From contig NZ_JAOEAL010000001.1 in the NCBI RefSeq assembly GCF_029835735.1, positions 2,046,001-2,110,000 on the forward strand: 64,000 nt of DNA, written 5' to 3'. A program made the position numbers and the translations under genes. The notes beneath the pieces were generated by a model. The model worked only from the letters and a program-made list of their open reading frames with translations. It was not told the DNA's origin and did not search any database. The stretch is from Shewanella sp. GD04112. GTDB lineage: Bacteria > Pseudomonadota > Gammaproteobacteria > Enterobacterales > Shewanellaceae. Of this stretch, positions 37,769 through 46,707 are shown one piece after another (position 1 is the first letter of the stretch; every line of letters starts with the position of its first letter).

Positions 37769-38887
37769 TTATCCTCGGATCAGTTGATCGATAATCCCGC
37801 CACCTAGGCACACTTCGCCATCGTAGAATACCGCTGATTGGCCAGGCGTCACGGCGGCAACAGGCTCGTCAAACACCACCTTGAGGGTATTGTCATCAAG
37901 ATAGGTGAGGGTGCAGGGGATATCCTGCTGGCGGTAACGGGTTTTCACCACAATCTGGCTGCCTTCGGCGGGACCTTTGCGGTCGACCCAATGCAATTGA
38001 TTGACGAACATGCCGTTTGACATCAAACGTGGGTGATGCCCACCTTGGCCAACCACTAACACATTACGTTTTAAATCTTTATCCACCACGTACCAAGGAT
38101 CGTCATTGCTGTTTTTCATGCCGCCAATACCCAGACCCTTACGTTGGCCTAAGGTGTGGTACATCAAGCCTTGGTGCTTACCAATGACTTCGCCTTCGGC
38201 GGTTTCGATATTGCCAGGTTGCGCCGGTAAGTAATTGCCTAAGAATTCAGTGAATTTACGTTCACCGATAAAGCAAATGCCGGTACTGTCCTTCTTATCA
38301 TGGGTAATTAAGCCCATTTTTTTAGCGATTTCACGCACTTCGTGCTTTTCGAGTTCACCAACGGGAAACAGGCTACGCGCCACTTGTTCATGGCTTAAGG
38401 TATACAGGAAGTAGCTCTGATCCTTGTTGTTATCAACTCCGCGCAGCATTTGCGTGGTGCCATCGGCATTATCGCGGCGGCGCACATAATGGCCCATGGC
38501 GATGTAGTCAGCATCGAGGATATCGTCGGCAAAGTCTAAAAAGGCTTTAAATTTGATTTCTTTGTTGCACATGATATCGGGGTTAGGGGTACGACCCGCC
38601 TTATATTCGGCGAGGAAGTACTCGAACACATTGTCCCAATATTCGGCGGCAAAGTTGACCGTGTGCAGTTTGATCCCAAGCTTGTCGCAAACGGCTTGAG
38701 CATCTTTTAAATCTTCAGCGGCCGCGCAATACTCGTCGTTGTCATCTTCTTCCCAGTTCTTCATGAAAAGGCCTTCAACCTGATAGCCTTGCTGCATAAG
38801 CAAATAGGCTGAAACAGATGAATCAACACCGCCGGACATGCCGACAATGACTTTTTTTCCTGTATGAGTGGGTTCGATTGATGTCAT
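37769..38887 (-). CDS. mnmA: tRNA-specific 2-thiouridylase MnmA
   Basis: Installs 2-thio at wobble U34 of Lys, Glu and Gln tRNAs using sulfur relayed by the Tus proteins. 372 residues (368 in E. coli). PP-loop GMSGGVDSSV near the start, catalytic Cys in CNKEIKF (about 106) and persulfide Cys in GICFIGERKF (about 203). The ATG at 38887 is chosen because AGGA lies upstream and the protein then begins like the family; the frame extends 39 codons further upstream to 39004 without support. Second gene of nudJ-mnmA-hflD-purB; 221 bp after nudJ, so it may have its own promoter. Confidence 0.96.
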   Translation of the reverse strand: MTSIEPTHTGKKVIVGMSGGVDSSVSAYLLMQQGYQVEGLFMKNWEEDDNDEYCAAAEDLKDAQAVCDKLGIKLHTVNFAAEYWDNVFEYFLAEYKAGRTPNPDIMCNKEIKFKAFLDFADDILDADYIAMGHYVRRRDNADGTTQMLRGVDNNKDQSYFLYTLSHEQVARSLFPVGELEKHEVREIAKKMGLITHDKKDSTGICFIGERKFTEFLGNYLPAQPGNIETAEGEVIGKHQGLMYHTLGQRKGLGIGGMKNSNDDPWYVVDKDLKRNVLVVGQGGHHPRLMSNGMFVNQLHWVDRKGPAEGSQIVVKTRYRQQDIPCTLTYLDDNTLKVVFDEPVAAVTPGQSAVFYDGEVCLGGGIIDQLIRG

Positions 38888-39108
38888 AGATCCTAAAAAC
38901 CATTGAGTATATGTATCGGTTAGCCGCGAGAATGACTCACTTTGGTGGGCCACTCTCACGTTAAAATCTGCGTCTTCGCTTAGACTGTGTTTGATGGCAG
39001 ACAAGCGAGCGATTCATCGAGCGGGTGTTTGCTAAAACAGCGCTTAAATGCCGTGTTGAATCGCGAATTTACGCGGGGGCGTATTCTATCACGCCTTGTC
39101 GCTTGGGG

Positions 39109-39600
39109 CTATCTTTGACATCCCGTTAGACGCTGACTATTGAGTAATTCGAGGGAGTAGGTTTGCCCCTGTTGCTGCTGATGGCGGTAATCCCTAAGGC
39201 AATCGAGCACCAATGGGCTACGAAGCTGCTCCATTTTGGCTTCGATTTGCTCAAAGCTCAGCCAATGGGCAGCATCGATATCCGCATCCTGTGGCTGAGG
39301 GGGGAGCAGTGCATCGACTTGTACGAAAAAGGTAAAGCGCACAAAAGCAAGGGTTTCACTGGCACTAAACTGATAAATCCCCACTAAGCCTTGGGGTTCG
39401 AGATCCAGCCCAGTTTCTTCGAGCACTTCACGTTTACAGGCTTGGATCAGACTCTCATTCGCTTCTAAATGGCCGGCGGGCTGGTTAAAGCGCTGCTCGC
39501 CATCGATCCACTCTTCCACTAACAGATACTTATCTTCGGTAGGCGCGTGGATAATACAGGCCACAGTCACATTGGGTTTGTATCTGAGTTTTTCTGCCAC
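39109..39600 (-). CDS. nudJ: Nudix hydrolase NudJ
   Basis: Phosphatase of the Nudix superfamily; E. coli NudJ acts on HMP-PP and nucleoside di- and triphosphates. The Nudix box GHLEANESLIQACKREVLEETG is intact (starts about residue 42). KPNVTVACIIHA at the start matches NudJ. The GTG at 39600 is chosen: AAGGTG lies 6 bases upstream, whereas the upstream in-frame GTG at 39609 overlaps that site. 163 residues. Same order as E. coli (rluE-nudJ-mnmA). Confidence 0.9.
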   Translation of the reverse strand: MAEKLRYKPNVTVACIIHAPTEDKYLLVEEWIDGEQRFNQPAGHLEANESLIQACKREVLEETGLDLEPQGLVGIYQFSASETLAFVRFTFFVQVDALLPPQPQDADIDAAHWLSFEQIEAKMEQLRSPLVLDCLRDYRHQQQQGQTYSLELLNSQRLTGCQR

Positions 39601-39670
39601 GCTAATCACCTTTTTATCTGTTGCTTGGGCACTGTGACATCCTGTTTATTGCATTCGCAGTGTTGTTAAA

Positions 39671-40468
39671 TCATTCTGCCTTTTGAGTCACTTGGATGCA
39701 TTTATGCTCACCCGTGGCTAAATCATCTAGACTCCATTGACCTATTTTATAACGAATGAGTCTTAAGGTCGGAAAACCAATATGGGCCGTCATCCGCCGA
39801 ACTTGGCGATTGCGTCCTTCATGGATTTGAATTTCCAGCCAAGTGGTAGGGATGTTTTTTCGCTCACGGATCGGCGGATTACGCAGCCAAACATTCGGCG
39901 CTGGCATGATGCTGACCTTAGCGGGGAGTGTCATACCATCTTTTAATTCAACCCCTTGGCGCAGTTTCGCTAAATCTGCTTCCGTGGGCTCTCCCTCGAC
40001 TTGCACCCAATAGGTTTTAAAGGTTTTCTTTTTCGGCTCAGTCAGTTTGGCCTGAAGTTGACCGTCGTTGGTGAGGAGTAACAAGCCTTCACTGTCGCGA
40101 TCCAATCGCCCTGCGGCATACACACCCGGAATAGGGATGTAATCCTTTAAGGTCTTGCGGCCTTGTTCATCGGTAAATTGGCATAGGACATCGAACGGCT
40201 TATTAAATAAGACGATCATCGGCTCGCCTTGGGGTTTTGTGCGCGTAGCCGAAGAGCGCTGCTGCGAGCGAGGTTTGGCGCCGCTACGCTCTGCATTGTT
40301 TCGTTTAGCGTTTGCCCCTTGCTGTAAACTTGGCTTGGCATTTTTGGCGAAGGTATGGGGTTTCTTGGCGCTATTGCGGTTATCCGCCGGATTGGCGCGC
40401 CCTGTAGCGGGGCGTTTGCCGCTGGCGCGTGGGCTGGATGCGGTTGCTGGCGTGCTGTTTTTGTTCAT
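39671..40468 (-). CDS. rluE: 23S rRNA pseudouridine synthase RluE
   Basis: RsuA/RluE-type pseudouridine synthase (U2457 in E. coli). 265 residues. The catalytic domain starts at about residue 85 (IVLFNKPFDVLCQFT); catalytic Asp is in AAGRLDRDSEGLL, with C-terminal HEGRNRQVRRM. The first 80 residues are a low-complexity basic extension rich in Ala, Ser, Lys, Arg and Asn, probably disordered and RNA-binding. There is no S4 domain, as in RluE. The start at 40468 lacks a good ribosome site, so the extension could be shorter, with Met84 the extreme. Divergent from icd, as in E. coli. Confidence 0.9.
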   Translation of the reverse strand: MNKNSTPATASSPRASGKRPATGRANPADNRNSAKKPHTFAKNAKPSLQQGANAKRNNAERSGAKPRSQQRSSATRTKPQGEPMIVLFNKPFDVLCQFTDEQGRKTLKDYIPIPGVYAAGRLDRDSEGLLLLTNDGQLQAKLTEPKKKTFKTYWVQVEGEPTEADLAKLRQGVELKDGMTLPAKVSIMPAPNVWLRNPPIRERKNIPTTWLEIQIHEGRNRQVRRMTAHIGFPTLRLIRYKIGQWSLDDLATGEHKCIQVTQKAE

Positions 40469-40818
40469 GCTGTGGCTAATAGTCGCTGTAAGCTGACGAC
40501 CGAACTTAAAAGTTTGAGGACGTGTATCAATAATCTGTACACAGTGTACTTGGCATTCGCCGTTAGTGGAATTTGAATATTACTGCGAATGCTCTATGAT
40601 GTCGGCCTGAAAATGTGATCTACGCCTAAATGTTTGTTAGGTATTAATGAGTCAATTTACCCACGTTGGCGAACGCAAAGAGGATGTTGCCGCGGGTTTT
40701 GAGGTAGCAGAGGCGTTCACGATTGCCTCGATAGAGAATTCCGCCGTGCCAATGTTTGTTCGTCATGATATAAAATTATTATAAAAATATTAAATTTTAC
40801 AATAATGTAGGATGTAAC
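40469..40818. promoter_or_regulatory. rluE/icd intergenic region
   Basis: 350 bp between divergent rluE and icd. It contains a perfect GTACAC-A-GTGTAC palindrome at 40537-40549, a 45-codon ORF (40647-40784, listed separately) and a very AT-rich stretch from about 40765 to 40805 just before icd, the likely promoter/UP-element area. No terminator seen. Confidence 0.5.
40647..40784 (+). CDS. Possible 45-residue small protein or leader upstream of icd
   Basis: ATG to TAA open frame encoding MSQFTHVGERKEDVAAGFEVAEAFT-type sequence, ending HDIKLL; soluble, acidic/hydrophobic mix, no recognised family. TAGGT lies 6 bases before the ATG. It ends 34 bp before the icd start, on the same strand. Its composition looks like protein rather than random DNA, but no homologue is known to me and it may be chance or a decayed gene. 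Confidence 0.35.
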   Translation: MSQFTHVGERKEDVAAGFEVAEAFTIASIENSAVPMFVRHDIKLL

Positions 40819-43044
40819 ATGAAAGATAACTCACCAACAATTATTTATACCGAAACCGATGAAGCACCAGCGCTAGCAACGCTTTCTCTGTTACCTATCA
40901 TCAAAACCTTTACCGATGCGGCGGGTGTTGCGGTTGAAACCCGTGATATTTCTTTATCGGGCCGTGTGATTGCTAATTTCCCTGAAAAACTGACTGACGC
41001 GCAAAAGATTGGCGATCACTTAGCTGAGCTGGGTGAATTAGCGAACCAACCTGAAGCTAACATCATTAAACTGCCGAACATCAGTGCCTCAATCCCGCAG
41101 TTAAAAGCTTGTATTTTAGAGCTGCAACAGAAAGGTTACGACATTCCAAATTATCCTGACGAGCCAAAGACTGACGAAGAAAAGTCTATCAAAGCCCGTT
41201 ACGACAAGATCAAAGGCAGTGCGGTAAACCCAGTGCTGCGTGAAGGTAACTCTGATCGCCGCGCGCCGCTGTCAGTGAAAAACTTCGCGAAGAAAAACCC
41301 ACACTCAATGGGTAAGTGGACCAAAGAGTCTCAATCACATGTTGCTCACATGAGCGAAGGTGACTTCTACGGTAGCGAGCAGTCAGTGACGCTGGCTAAC
41401 GCAGACACAGTTAACATCGTACTGTCGCAAAAAGACGGTCAAGAAGTGGTATTGAAATCTGGCCTGAAACTGCTAGCTGGTGAGATCATCGACGCGTCAG
41501 TGATGAGCAAAAAAGCCTTAGTGAGCTTCTTTGAGCGTGAAATCGCCAATGCCAAGGCTGAAAACGTGTTGTTATCACTGCACCTTAAAGCCACCATGAT
41601 GAAAGTGTCTGATCCCATTATGTTTGGTCACGCAGTAAAAGTGTTCTTCAAACCTGTGTTTGATAAACATGCGTCATTATTTGCTGAGTTAGGCGTTGAT
41701 GTGAACAACGGCTTTGGCGATGTATACGCCAAAATCGCTGGCTTACCTGCCGATGTCCGCGCACAGATTGAAGCGGATATCGCCGCCGTTTATGCTGAGC
41801 GCCCAGCGCTGGCGATGGTAGATTCTGACAAAGGTATCACCAACTTACACGTACCAAGCGACATCATTATCGATGCTTCTATGCCTGCTGCTATTCGTTC
41901 ATCAGGCCAAATGTGGGGCCCTGATGGCAAGTTGCACGACACTAAAGCGCTGATCCCAGACCGTTGCTACGCGGGTGTGTATCAAGAAACTATCGCTTTC
42001 TGTAAAGAACACGGTGCCTTCGATCCAAGCACTATGGGTAGCGTGCCAAACGTTGGTCTGATGGCGCAAAAAGCCGAAGAATACGGTAGCCACGATAAAA
42101 CCTTCGAAATCCCAGCGGATGGCGTAGTAAACGTGATTGATGCCAGTGGCAAAGTGTTAATGAGCCACAACGTCGAAGCGGGCGATATTTGGAGAATGTG
42201 CCAAGTTAAAGATGCCCCAATTCGCGACTGGGTGAAATTAGCCGTACGCCGCGCACGTTTAAGCAATACTCCTGCGGTATTCTGGTTAGATGCAAATCGT
42301 GCCCACGATGCGCAATTGATTGTTAAAGTGAAGCAATATCTGCCTGAGCATGATACCAGCGGTTTAGACATCAGCATCATGTCGCCAGAAGAAGCAACAC
42401 GTTTCTCTTTAGCGCGCATCAAAGAAGGTAAAGACACCATTTCAGTTACTGGTAACGTACTGCGTGACTATTTGACTGACTTGTTCCCAATCCTCGAACT
42501 GGGTACCAGTGCTAAGATGCTATCTATCGTGCCATTAATGAATGGTGGCGGCTTGTTCGAAACGGGTGCGGGCGGTAGTGCGCCTAAACACGTACAACAG
42601 GTTGAAAAAGAAGGTCACTTACGTTGGGACTCTCTAGGTGAATTCCTGGCATTAGCGGCTTCTTTAGAGCATTTAAGCCAAACTGTGGGTAACCCTAAAG
42701 CGCAAGTACTGGCGGATACCTTAGATCAAGCCATTGGTCAGTTCTTAGATAGCAACAAGTCGCCATCAAGACGCGTTGGAGAGCTGGATAACCGTGGTAG
42801 CCATTTCTATCTGGCGATGTACTGGGCACAAGCATTAGCCGCTCAAACCAAAGACGAGCAGTTACAAGCTCACTTTATTCCATTAGCGCACGCTTTAAGC
42901 GCCAATGAGCAAGTGATTGTGGCTGAACTCAACAATGCGCAAGGTGCACCAGTGGATTTAGGCGGTTACTATCGTTTAGACGCCGCAAAAGCTGAAAAAG
43001 CCATGCGCCCAAGCGAGACACTGAATAAGCTATTAATTGCTTAA
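40819..43044 (+). CDS. icd: Monomeric NADP-dependent isocitrate dehydrogenase
   Basis: TCA-cycle enzyme converting isocitrate to 2-oxoglutarate. 741 residues and the start SPTIIYTETDEAPALATLSLLPI identify the monomeric (type II) family, unrelated in sequence to the dimeric E. coli enzyme. Family motifs include PNISASIPQLKACI, NSDRRAP, GTSAKMLSIVPLMNGGGLFETGAGGSAPKH and DNRGSHFYLAMYWA. AGGATG precedes the ATG. Position relative to rluE-nudJ-mnmA is as in E. coli even though the icd protein family differs, so the gene at this locus is non-orthologous or displaced. Monocistronic with a terminator. Confidence 0.96.
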   Translation: MKDNSPTIIYTETDEAPALATLSLLPIIKTFTDAAGVAVETRDISLSGRVIANFPEKLTDAQKIGDHLAELGELANQPEANIIKLPNISASIPQLKACILELQQKGYDIPNYPDEPKTDEEKSIKARYDKIKGSAVNPVLREGNSDRRAPLSVKNFAKKNPHSMGKWTKESQSHVAHMSEGDFYGSEQSVTLANADTVNIVLSQKDGQEVVLKSGLKLLAGEIIDASVMSKKALVSFFEREIANAKAENVLLSLHLKATMMKVSDPIMFGHAVKVFFKPVFDKHASLFAELGVDVNNGFGDVYAKIAGLPADVRAQIEADIAAVYAERPALAMVDSDKGITNLHVPSDIIIDASMPAAIRSSGQMWGPDGKLHDTKALIPDRCYAGVYQETIAFCKEHGAFDPSTMGSVPNVGLMAQKAEEYGSHDKTFEIPADGVVNVIDASGKVLMSHNVEAGDIWRMCQVKDAPIRDWVKLAVRRARLSNTPAVFWLDANRAHDAQLIVKVKQYLPEHDTSGLDISIMSPEEATRFSLARIKEGKDTISVTGNVLRDYLTDLFPILELGTSAKMLSIVPLMNGGGLFETGAGGSAPKHVQQVEKEGHLRWDSLGEFLALAASLEHLSQTVGNPKAQVLADTLDQAIGQFLDSNKSPSRRVGELDNRGSHFYLAMYWAQALAAQTKDEQLQAHFIPLAHALSANEQVIVAELNNAQGAPVDLGGYYRLDAAKAEKAMRPSETLNKLLIA

Positions 43045-43074
43045 CGATTTATCGTTAACTTAGCATTAATAATG

Positions 43075-43099
43075 AAAAGGCCTGCATTGCAGGCCTTTT
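43075..43099 (+). terminator. Intrinsic terminator of icd
   Basis: AAAAGGCCTGCA / TGCAGGCCTTTT, 12 pairs about a tiny loop, with T run; 30 bp after the icd stop. Confidence 0.88.
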
Positions 43100-43230
43100 T
43101 ATTGCACTAAATTTAGGAGTAAGTTGTAAATTAACCAGAGCGAGTTAACGTTTCGAGATGAAAATGTATTCGCTCCGGTACACCTATGCTCACAAAATGA
43201 GACATGACGTGTAGTTATTCTACTCAAAAT

Positions 43231-43259
43231 AAAAAGGCAGGGATTAATCCCTGCCTTTT
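43231..43259 (-). terminator. Intrinsic terminator of cspD
   Basis: AAAAGGCAGGGA / TCCCTGCCTTTT with a small loop; T run in the minus direction. 23 bp past the cspD stop. Confidence 0.85.
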
Positions 43260-43281
43260 AGATCATTGGCCTCACCATACA

Positions 43282-43488
43282 TTATTTTGTTGGTGAAATG
43301 GCTGAAGCGTGCATTCCTTTTGGACCTTGTTCTACTTCAAATTGAACCGGTTGGCCTGCTTTTAGAGTTCTATAGCCTTCCATTTCAATGGTAGAATAGT
43401 GTGCAAAAACGTCCTCGCCACCTTGATCAGGGCAAATAAACCCGAATCCTTTGGCGTTGTTGAACCATTTAACAGTTCCGCTTGCCAT
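43282..43488 (-). CDS. cspD: Cold-shock-domain protein CspD
   Basis: 68-residue single cold-shock domain. RNP1 is KGFGFI and RNP2 is DVFAHY; the single-stranded nucleic acid-binding aromatics are present. The CspD name rests on position next to clpS/clpA, as in E. coli, and on sequence (SGTVKWFNNAKGFGFICPD). In E. coli CspD inhibits replication in stationary phase. Divergent from clpS across 193 bp. A 12-bp CTTAC-CA-GTAAG palindrome lies 25 bp upstream of its start. Confidence 0.93.
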   Translation of the reverse strand: MASGTVKWFNNAKGFGFICPDQGGEDVFAHYSTIEMEGYRTLKAGQPVQFEVEQGPKGMHASAISPTK

Positions 43489-43681
43489 ACTTCCACTTCC
43501 TTCTGTTGTCTACTTACCAGTAAGATAGTAAAACCTGTATAGACGGGAGTGTTTCACCGTCTGAGCTACAGAATGTAAGGAGTAAAAGCGGAAGTCAAGC
43601 TGAAATTAACAAAGAGGTAACAACTGATTAATTTGAAGATAGCAATTGGAAGAGGACAACACGAGAGGCTAGTATTAAAAA

Positions 43682-43990
43682 ATGGGTAAGACAGGAAACA
43701 TAGAGCACGTCGAAGAACGTGTGGAATCTGAGTTAATGCCACCTTCGATGTATAAGGTGATCCTTAATAATGACGATTACACGCCAATGGATTTTGTGAT
43801 CGAAGTGCTACAAATCTTCTTTCGCAAGAATGAGCAGGAAGCCACAGATATCATGTTGACTATTCATCACCAGGGAAAGGGTATCTGCGGGATTTTCCCC
43901 TACGGCATTGCAGAAACTAAGGTGATACAAGTAAATCAATTTGCAAGACAAAACCAACATCCGTTACTGTGTTCGTTAGAGAAGGCTTAA
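43682..43990 (+). CDS. clpS: ClpS, N-degron adaptor of ClpAP
   Basis: 102-residue adaptor that binds proteins with bulky hydrophobic N-termini and delivers them to ClpA. The conserved core MYKVILNNDDYTPMDFVIEVL carries the Asn/Asp residues of the N-degron pocket, and HHQGKGICGIFPYGIAETKV supplies the His pocket residue and the ClpA contact. Disordered acidic N-terminus. clpA follows after 42 bp, so it is an operon. Confidence 0.97.
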   Translation: MGKTGNIEHVEERVESELMPPSMYKVILNNDDYTPMDFVIEVLQIFFRKNEQEATDIMLTIHHQGKGICGIFPYGIAETKVIQVNQFARQNQHPLLCSLEKA

Positions 43991-44032
43991 CAGCGCTTAC
44001 TCTGTTGTCAGTTGTTAATTTTGGGGGTGCTT

Positions 44033-46300
44033 ATGCTGAACAAAGATCTGGAAGTCACCTTAAATCTGGCGTTTCAGCAAGCCAGAGAGGCACGTCACGA
44101 GTATATGACGGTTGAACATCTGTTATTGGCTCTGATAGACAATCCTGCGGCTCAAGAAGCGCTAATCGCCTGTGGAGCGAATTTAGATAAACTGAGAGAT
44201 GAAGTAGCAAGCTTTATCCAACAAACCACCCCAATCATTGCGGATATGGATGATGATAAAGAAACCCAACCAACACTCGGGTTTCAGCGGGTACTGCAAC
44301 GCGCCGTTTTCCATGTGCAGTCCTCGGGCCGCAATGAAGTCACTGGTGCTAATGTGCTGGTGGCCATTTTTAGTGAGCAGGAGTCCCAAGCTGTTTATCT
44401 GCTGCGTCGCAGCGACATCAGCCGTTTAGATGTGGTGAATTATATTTCCCATGGTTTTTCAAAAAATGAGGACAGCGACGCTCATCAAGATCAAGAACGC
44501 ATCGAAGATCAAAGCGAAGCGAACGAAGAACGTAGCATGTTGTCACAGTTTGCCAGTAATTTAAATCAACTGGCAAAACAAGGGGTGATAGATCCGCTGA
44601 TTGGTCGTGATCAAGAAATCGAACGCGCCATCCAGACTTTATGTCGTCGCCGTAAAAATAATCCATTGTTGGTGGGTGAAGCGGGCGTGGGTAAAACTGC
44701 GATTGCTGAAGGTTTGGCTTATCGAATCGTCAATAATCAAGTGCCAGAGGTGATGGCGCAGGCGACTGTGTACTCCCTCGACTTAGGCTCCTTGCTCGCA
44801 GGCACCAAATACCGTGGCGATTTTGAAAAACGTTTCAAGAGTCTGCTTAAGGAACTCAGCGCCGATAAACACGCCATTTTATTTATCGATGAAATTCATA
44901 CCATTATTGGTGCAGGCGCCGCATCGGGTGGGGTGATGGATGCCTCTAACCTGCTAAAGCCGTTATTATCGAGCGGTAATTTGCGTTGCATGGGCTCAAC
45001 CACGTTCCAAGAATATCAGAGTATTTTTGAGAAAGATCGTGCACTGGCGCGTCGTTTCCAAAAGGTCGATATTAATGAACCTTCAGTGGCTGAAACCACT
45101 AAAATTCTGATGGGTTTAAAGTCTAAATACGAAGAATATCACGGCGTGCGTTACACCCAAGCGGCGATTAACAGCGCGGCAGAGCTGTCGGCAAAACACA
45201 TTAATGACCGGCATTTACCCGATAAAGCCATCGATGTGATCGATGAGGCGGGTGCGCGCATGGCTATGTTGCCACAGAGCAAACGTAAGAAAACCATCGG
45301 TCAGGCCGAGATTGAAACCATTGTGGCGAAGATTGCTCGGATCCCAGAAAAATCAGTCTCCGCCAGCGACAAAGATTTACTGCGTAACCTTGAGCGCAAT
45401 CTCAAGATGGTGGTCTTTGGTCAAGACAAGGCGATTGAATCCTTAAGCTCGGCGATTCGATTATCGCGCAGTGGTTTAGGTACAGATAAAAAACCTGTTG
45501 GTAGCTTTTTGTTTGCAGGCCCAACCGGGGTGGGTAAGACAGAAGTGACCAATCAGTTAGCTAGTTGCCTAGGAATGAAGCTGGTGCGTTTCGATATGTC
45601 GGAGTACATGGAAAGTCATACGGTTTCTCGTTTGATTGGTGCTCCTCCTGGATACGTAGGATACGACCAAGGTGGTTTACTCACCGATGCTGTAATTAAA
45701 AATCCCCATTGCGTGGTGTTGCTCGATGAAATCGAAAAAGCACATCCAGATGTTTACAATTTGCTGCTACAGGTAATGGATCACGGCACGTTGACGGATA
45801 ACAATGGCCGTAAAGCTGACTTTAGACATGTCACCTTAGTGATGACGACAAACGCAGGGGTTCAGGAAACGATCCGTAAGTCTATTGGCTTTACTCAGCA
45901 GGATCATACCCAAGATGCCTTATCGGAAATCAATCGAGTATTCTCGCCAGAGTTTCGCAACCGCTTAGATTCCATCATTTGGTTCAATCATTTAGATATG
46001 ACTATCATAGCCAAGGTGGTTGATAAATTCTTGGTGGAATTACAAGCACAACTTGATGCGAAACATGTGTTACTTGAAGTCAGTGATGAGGCCAGAACCC
46101 TACTCGCCGAGAAAGGCTATGATAAGAGCATGGGCGCACGGCCAATGGCCCGCGTGGTGACAGAGCTTATTAAACGTCCATTAGCGGATGCTATTCTCTT
46201 CGGTGAACTGGAACATGGCGGTGTTGCTCATGTTGATGCCAAAGACGGTGAAATCGTGATCCACACCGAACGCCATGAGAAAAGTACCACTAAGGCTTAA
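44033..46300 (+). CDS. clpA: ClpA, AAA+ unfoldase of the ClpAP protease
   Basis: Unfolds substrates and feeds them to ClpP. About 755 residues (758 in E. coli). N-domain with a ClpS-binding double repeat (1-145), D1 AAA+ with Walker A GEAGVGKTAI and Walker B LFIDEIH, D2 with GPTGVGKTEV and LLDEIEKAH, arginine finger regions, and a ClpP-docking IGF-like loop (SIGFTQ, about residue 620). The start at 44033 follows GGGGGTG; an in-frame codon at 44012 adds seven residues not found in the family. Operon with clpS; no clpP in this window, as in E. coli. Confidence 0.97.
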   Translation: MLNKDLEVTLNLAFQQAREARHEYMTVEHLLLALIDNPAAQEALIACGANLDKLRDEVASFIQQTTPIIADMDDDKETQPTLGFQRVLQRAVFHVQSSGRNEVTGANVLVAIFSEQESQAVYLLRRSDISRLDVVNYISHGFSKNEDSDAHQDQERIEDQSEANEERSMLSQFASNLNQLAKQGVIDPLIGRDQEIERAIQTLCRRRKNNPLLVGEAGVGKTAIAEGLAYRIVNNQVPEVMAQATVYSLDLGSLLAGTKYRGDFEKRFKSLLKELSADKHAILFIDEIHTIIGAGAASGGVMDASNLLKPLLSSGNLRCMGSTTFQEYQSIFEKDRALARRFQKVDINEPSVAETTKILMGLKSKYEEYHGVRYTQAAINSAAELSAKHINDRHLPDKAIDVIDEAGARMAMLPQSKRKKTIGQAEIETIVAKIARIPEKSVSASDKDLLRNLERNLKMVVFGQDKAIESLSSAIRLSRSGLGTDKKPVGSFLFAGPTGVGKTEVTNQLASCLGMKLVRFDMSEYMESHTVSRLIGAPPGYVGYDQGGLLTDAVIKNPHCVVLLDEIEKAHPDVYNLLLQVMDHGTLTDNNGRKADFRHVTLVMTTNAGVQETIRKSIGFTQQDHTQDALSEINRVFSPEFRNRLDSIIWFNHLDMTIIAKVVDKFLVELQAQLDAKHVLLEVSDEARTLLAEKGYDKSMGARPMARVVTELIKRPLADAILFGELEHGGVAHVDAKDGEIVIHTERHEKSTTKA

Positions 46301-46319
46301 TCTCTCGTGAAAACCCAAT

Positions 46320-46347
46320 AAAAATGGCTGCAATTGCAGCCATTTTT
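46320..46347 (+). terminator. Intrinsic terminator of clpA
   Basis: AAAAATGGCTGC / GCAGCCATTTTT around AATT; 20 bp after the stop. Good in both directions. Confidence 0.88.
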
Positions 46348-46365
46348 CTAATCTCACGCCAACAA

Positions 46366-46390
46366 AAAAACCCGGCCTCGCCGGGTTTTT
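46366..46390 (-). terminator. Intrinsic terminator of infA
   Basis: AAAAACCCGG / CCGGGTTTTT with a 5-base loop and T run in the minus direction, 17 bp past the infA stop. Confidence 0.9.
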
Positions 46391-46406
46391 CAACTAAAGG
46401 GGAATA

Positions 46407-46625
46407 TTAGCGTGCGCGGAAGACAATACGACCTTTGGTCAGATCATAAGGGGTCAACTGAACTGTTACTTTGTCACCAGTCAGGATCCGGATGTAGTTT
46501 TTGCGCATTTTGCCTGAAATGTGGGCTATCACCACATGACCATTTTCAAGCTCTACGCGAAACATTGTGTTTGGCAAGGTTTCAAGGATAGTGCCTTGCA
46601 TTTCAATGTTATCTTCTTTCGCCAT
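46407..46625 (-). CDS. infA: Translation initiation factor IF-1
   Basis: 72-residue OB-fold protein, standard length, binding the 30S A site during initiation. Signature IEMQGTILETLPNTMFRVELENGHVVIAHISGKMRKNYIRILTGD. It lies after clpSA and before bpt-aat, the E. coli order with bpt added. In E. coli a serW tRNA lies between clpA and infA; none is seen here. Confidence 0.98.
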   Translation of the reverse strand: MAKEDNIEMQGTILETLPNTMFRVELENGHVVIAHISGKMRKNYIRILTGDKVTVQLTPYDLTKGRIVFRAR

Positions 46626-46707
46626 TAATTATTTATCCCATTAGCCTTCGAATATAAAAAACGGGCGTATCATGCCGCAAATTCACCTTGCTGTAAAGGG
46701 GATGTGC

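Noticed and set aside
38888..39004. Upstream extension of mnmA to 39004
   Set aside because: No ribosome site and it is not part of the family protein; AGGA supports the ATG at 38887.
46301..46406. A tRNA gene expected here by analogy with serW in E. coli
   Set aside because: The 106 bp holds only two terminators; no cloverleaf-compatible sequence or CCA end.
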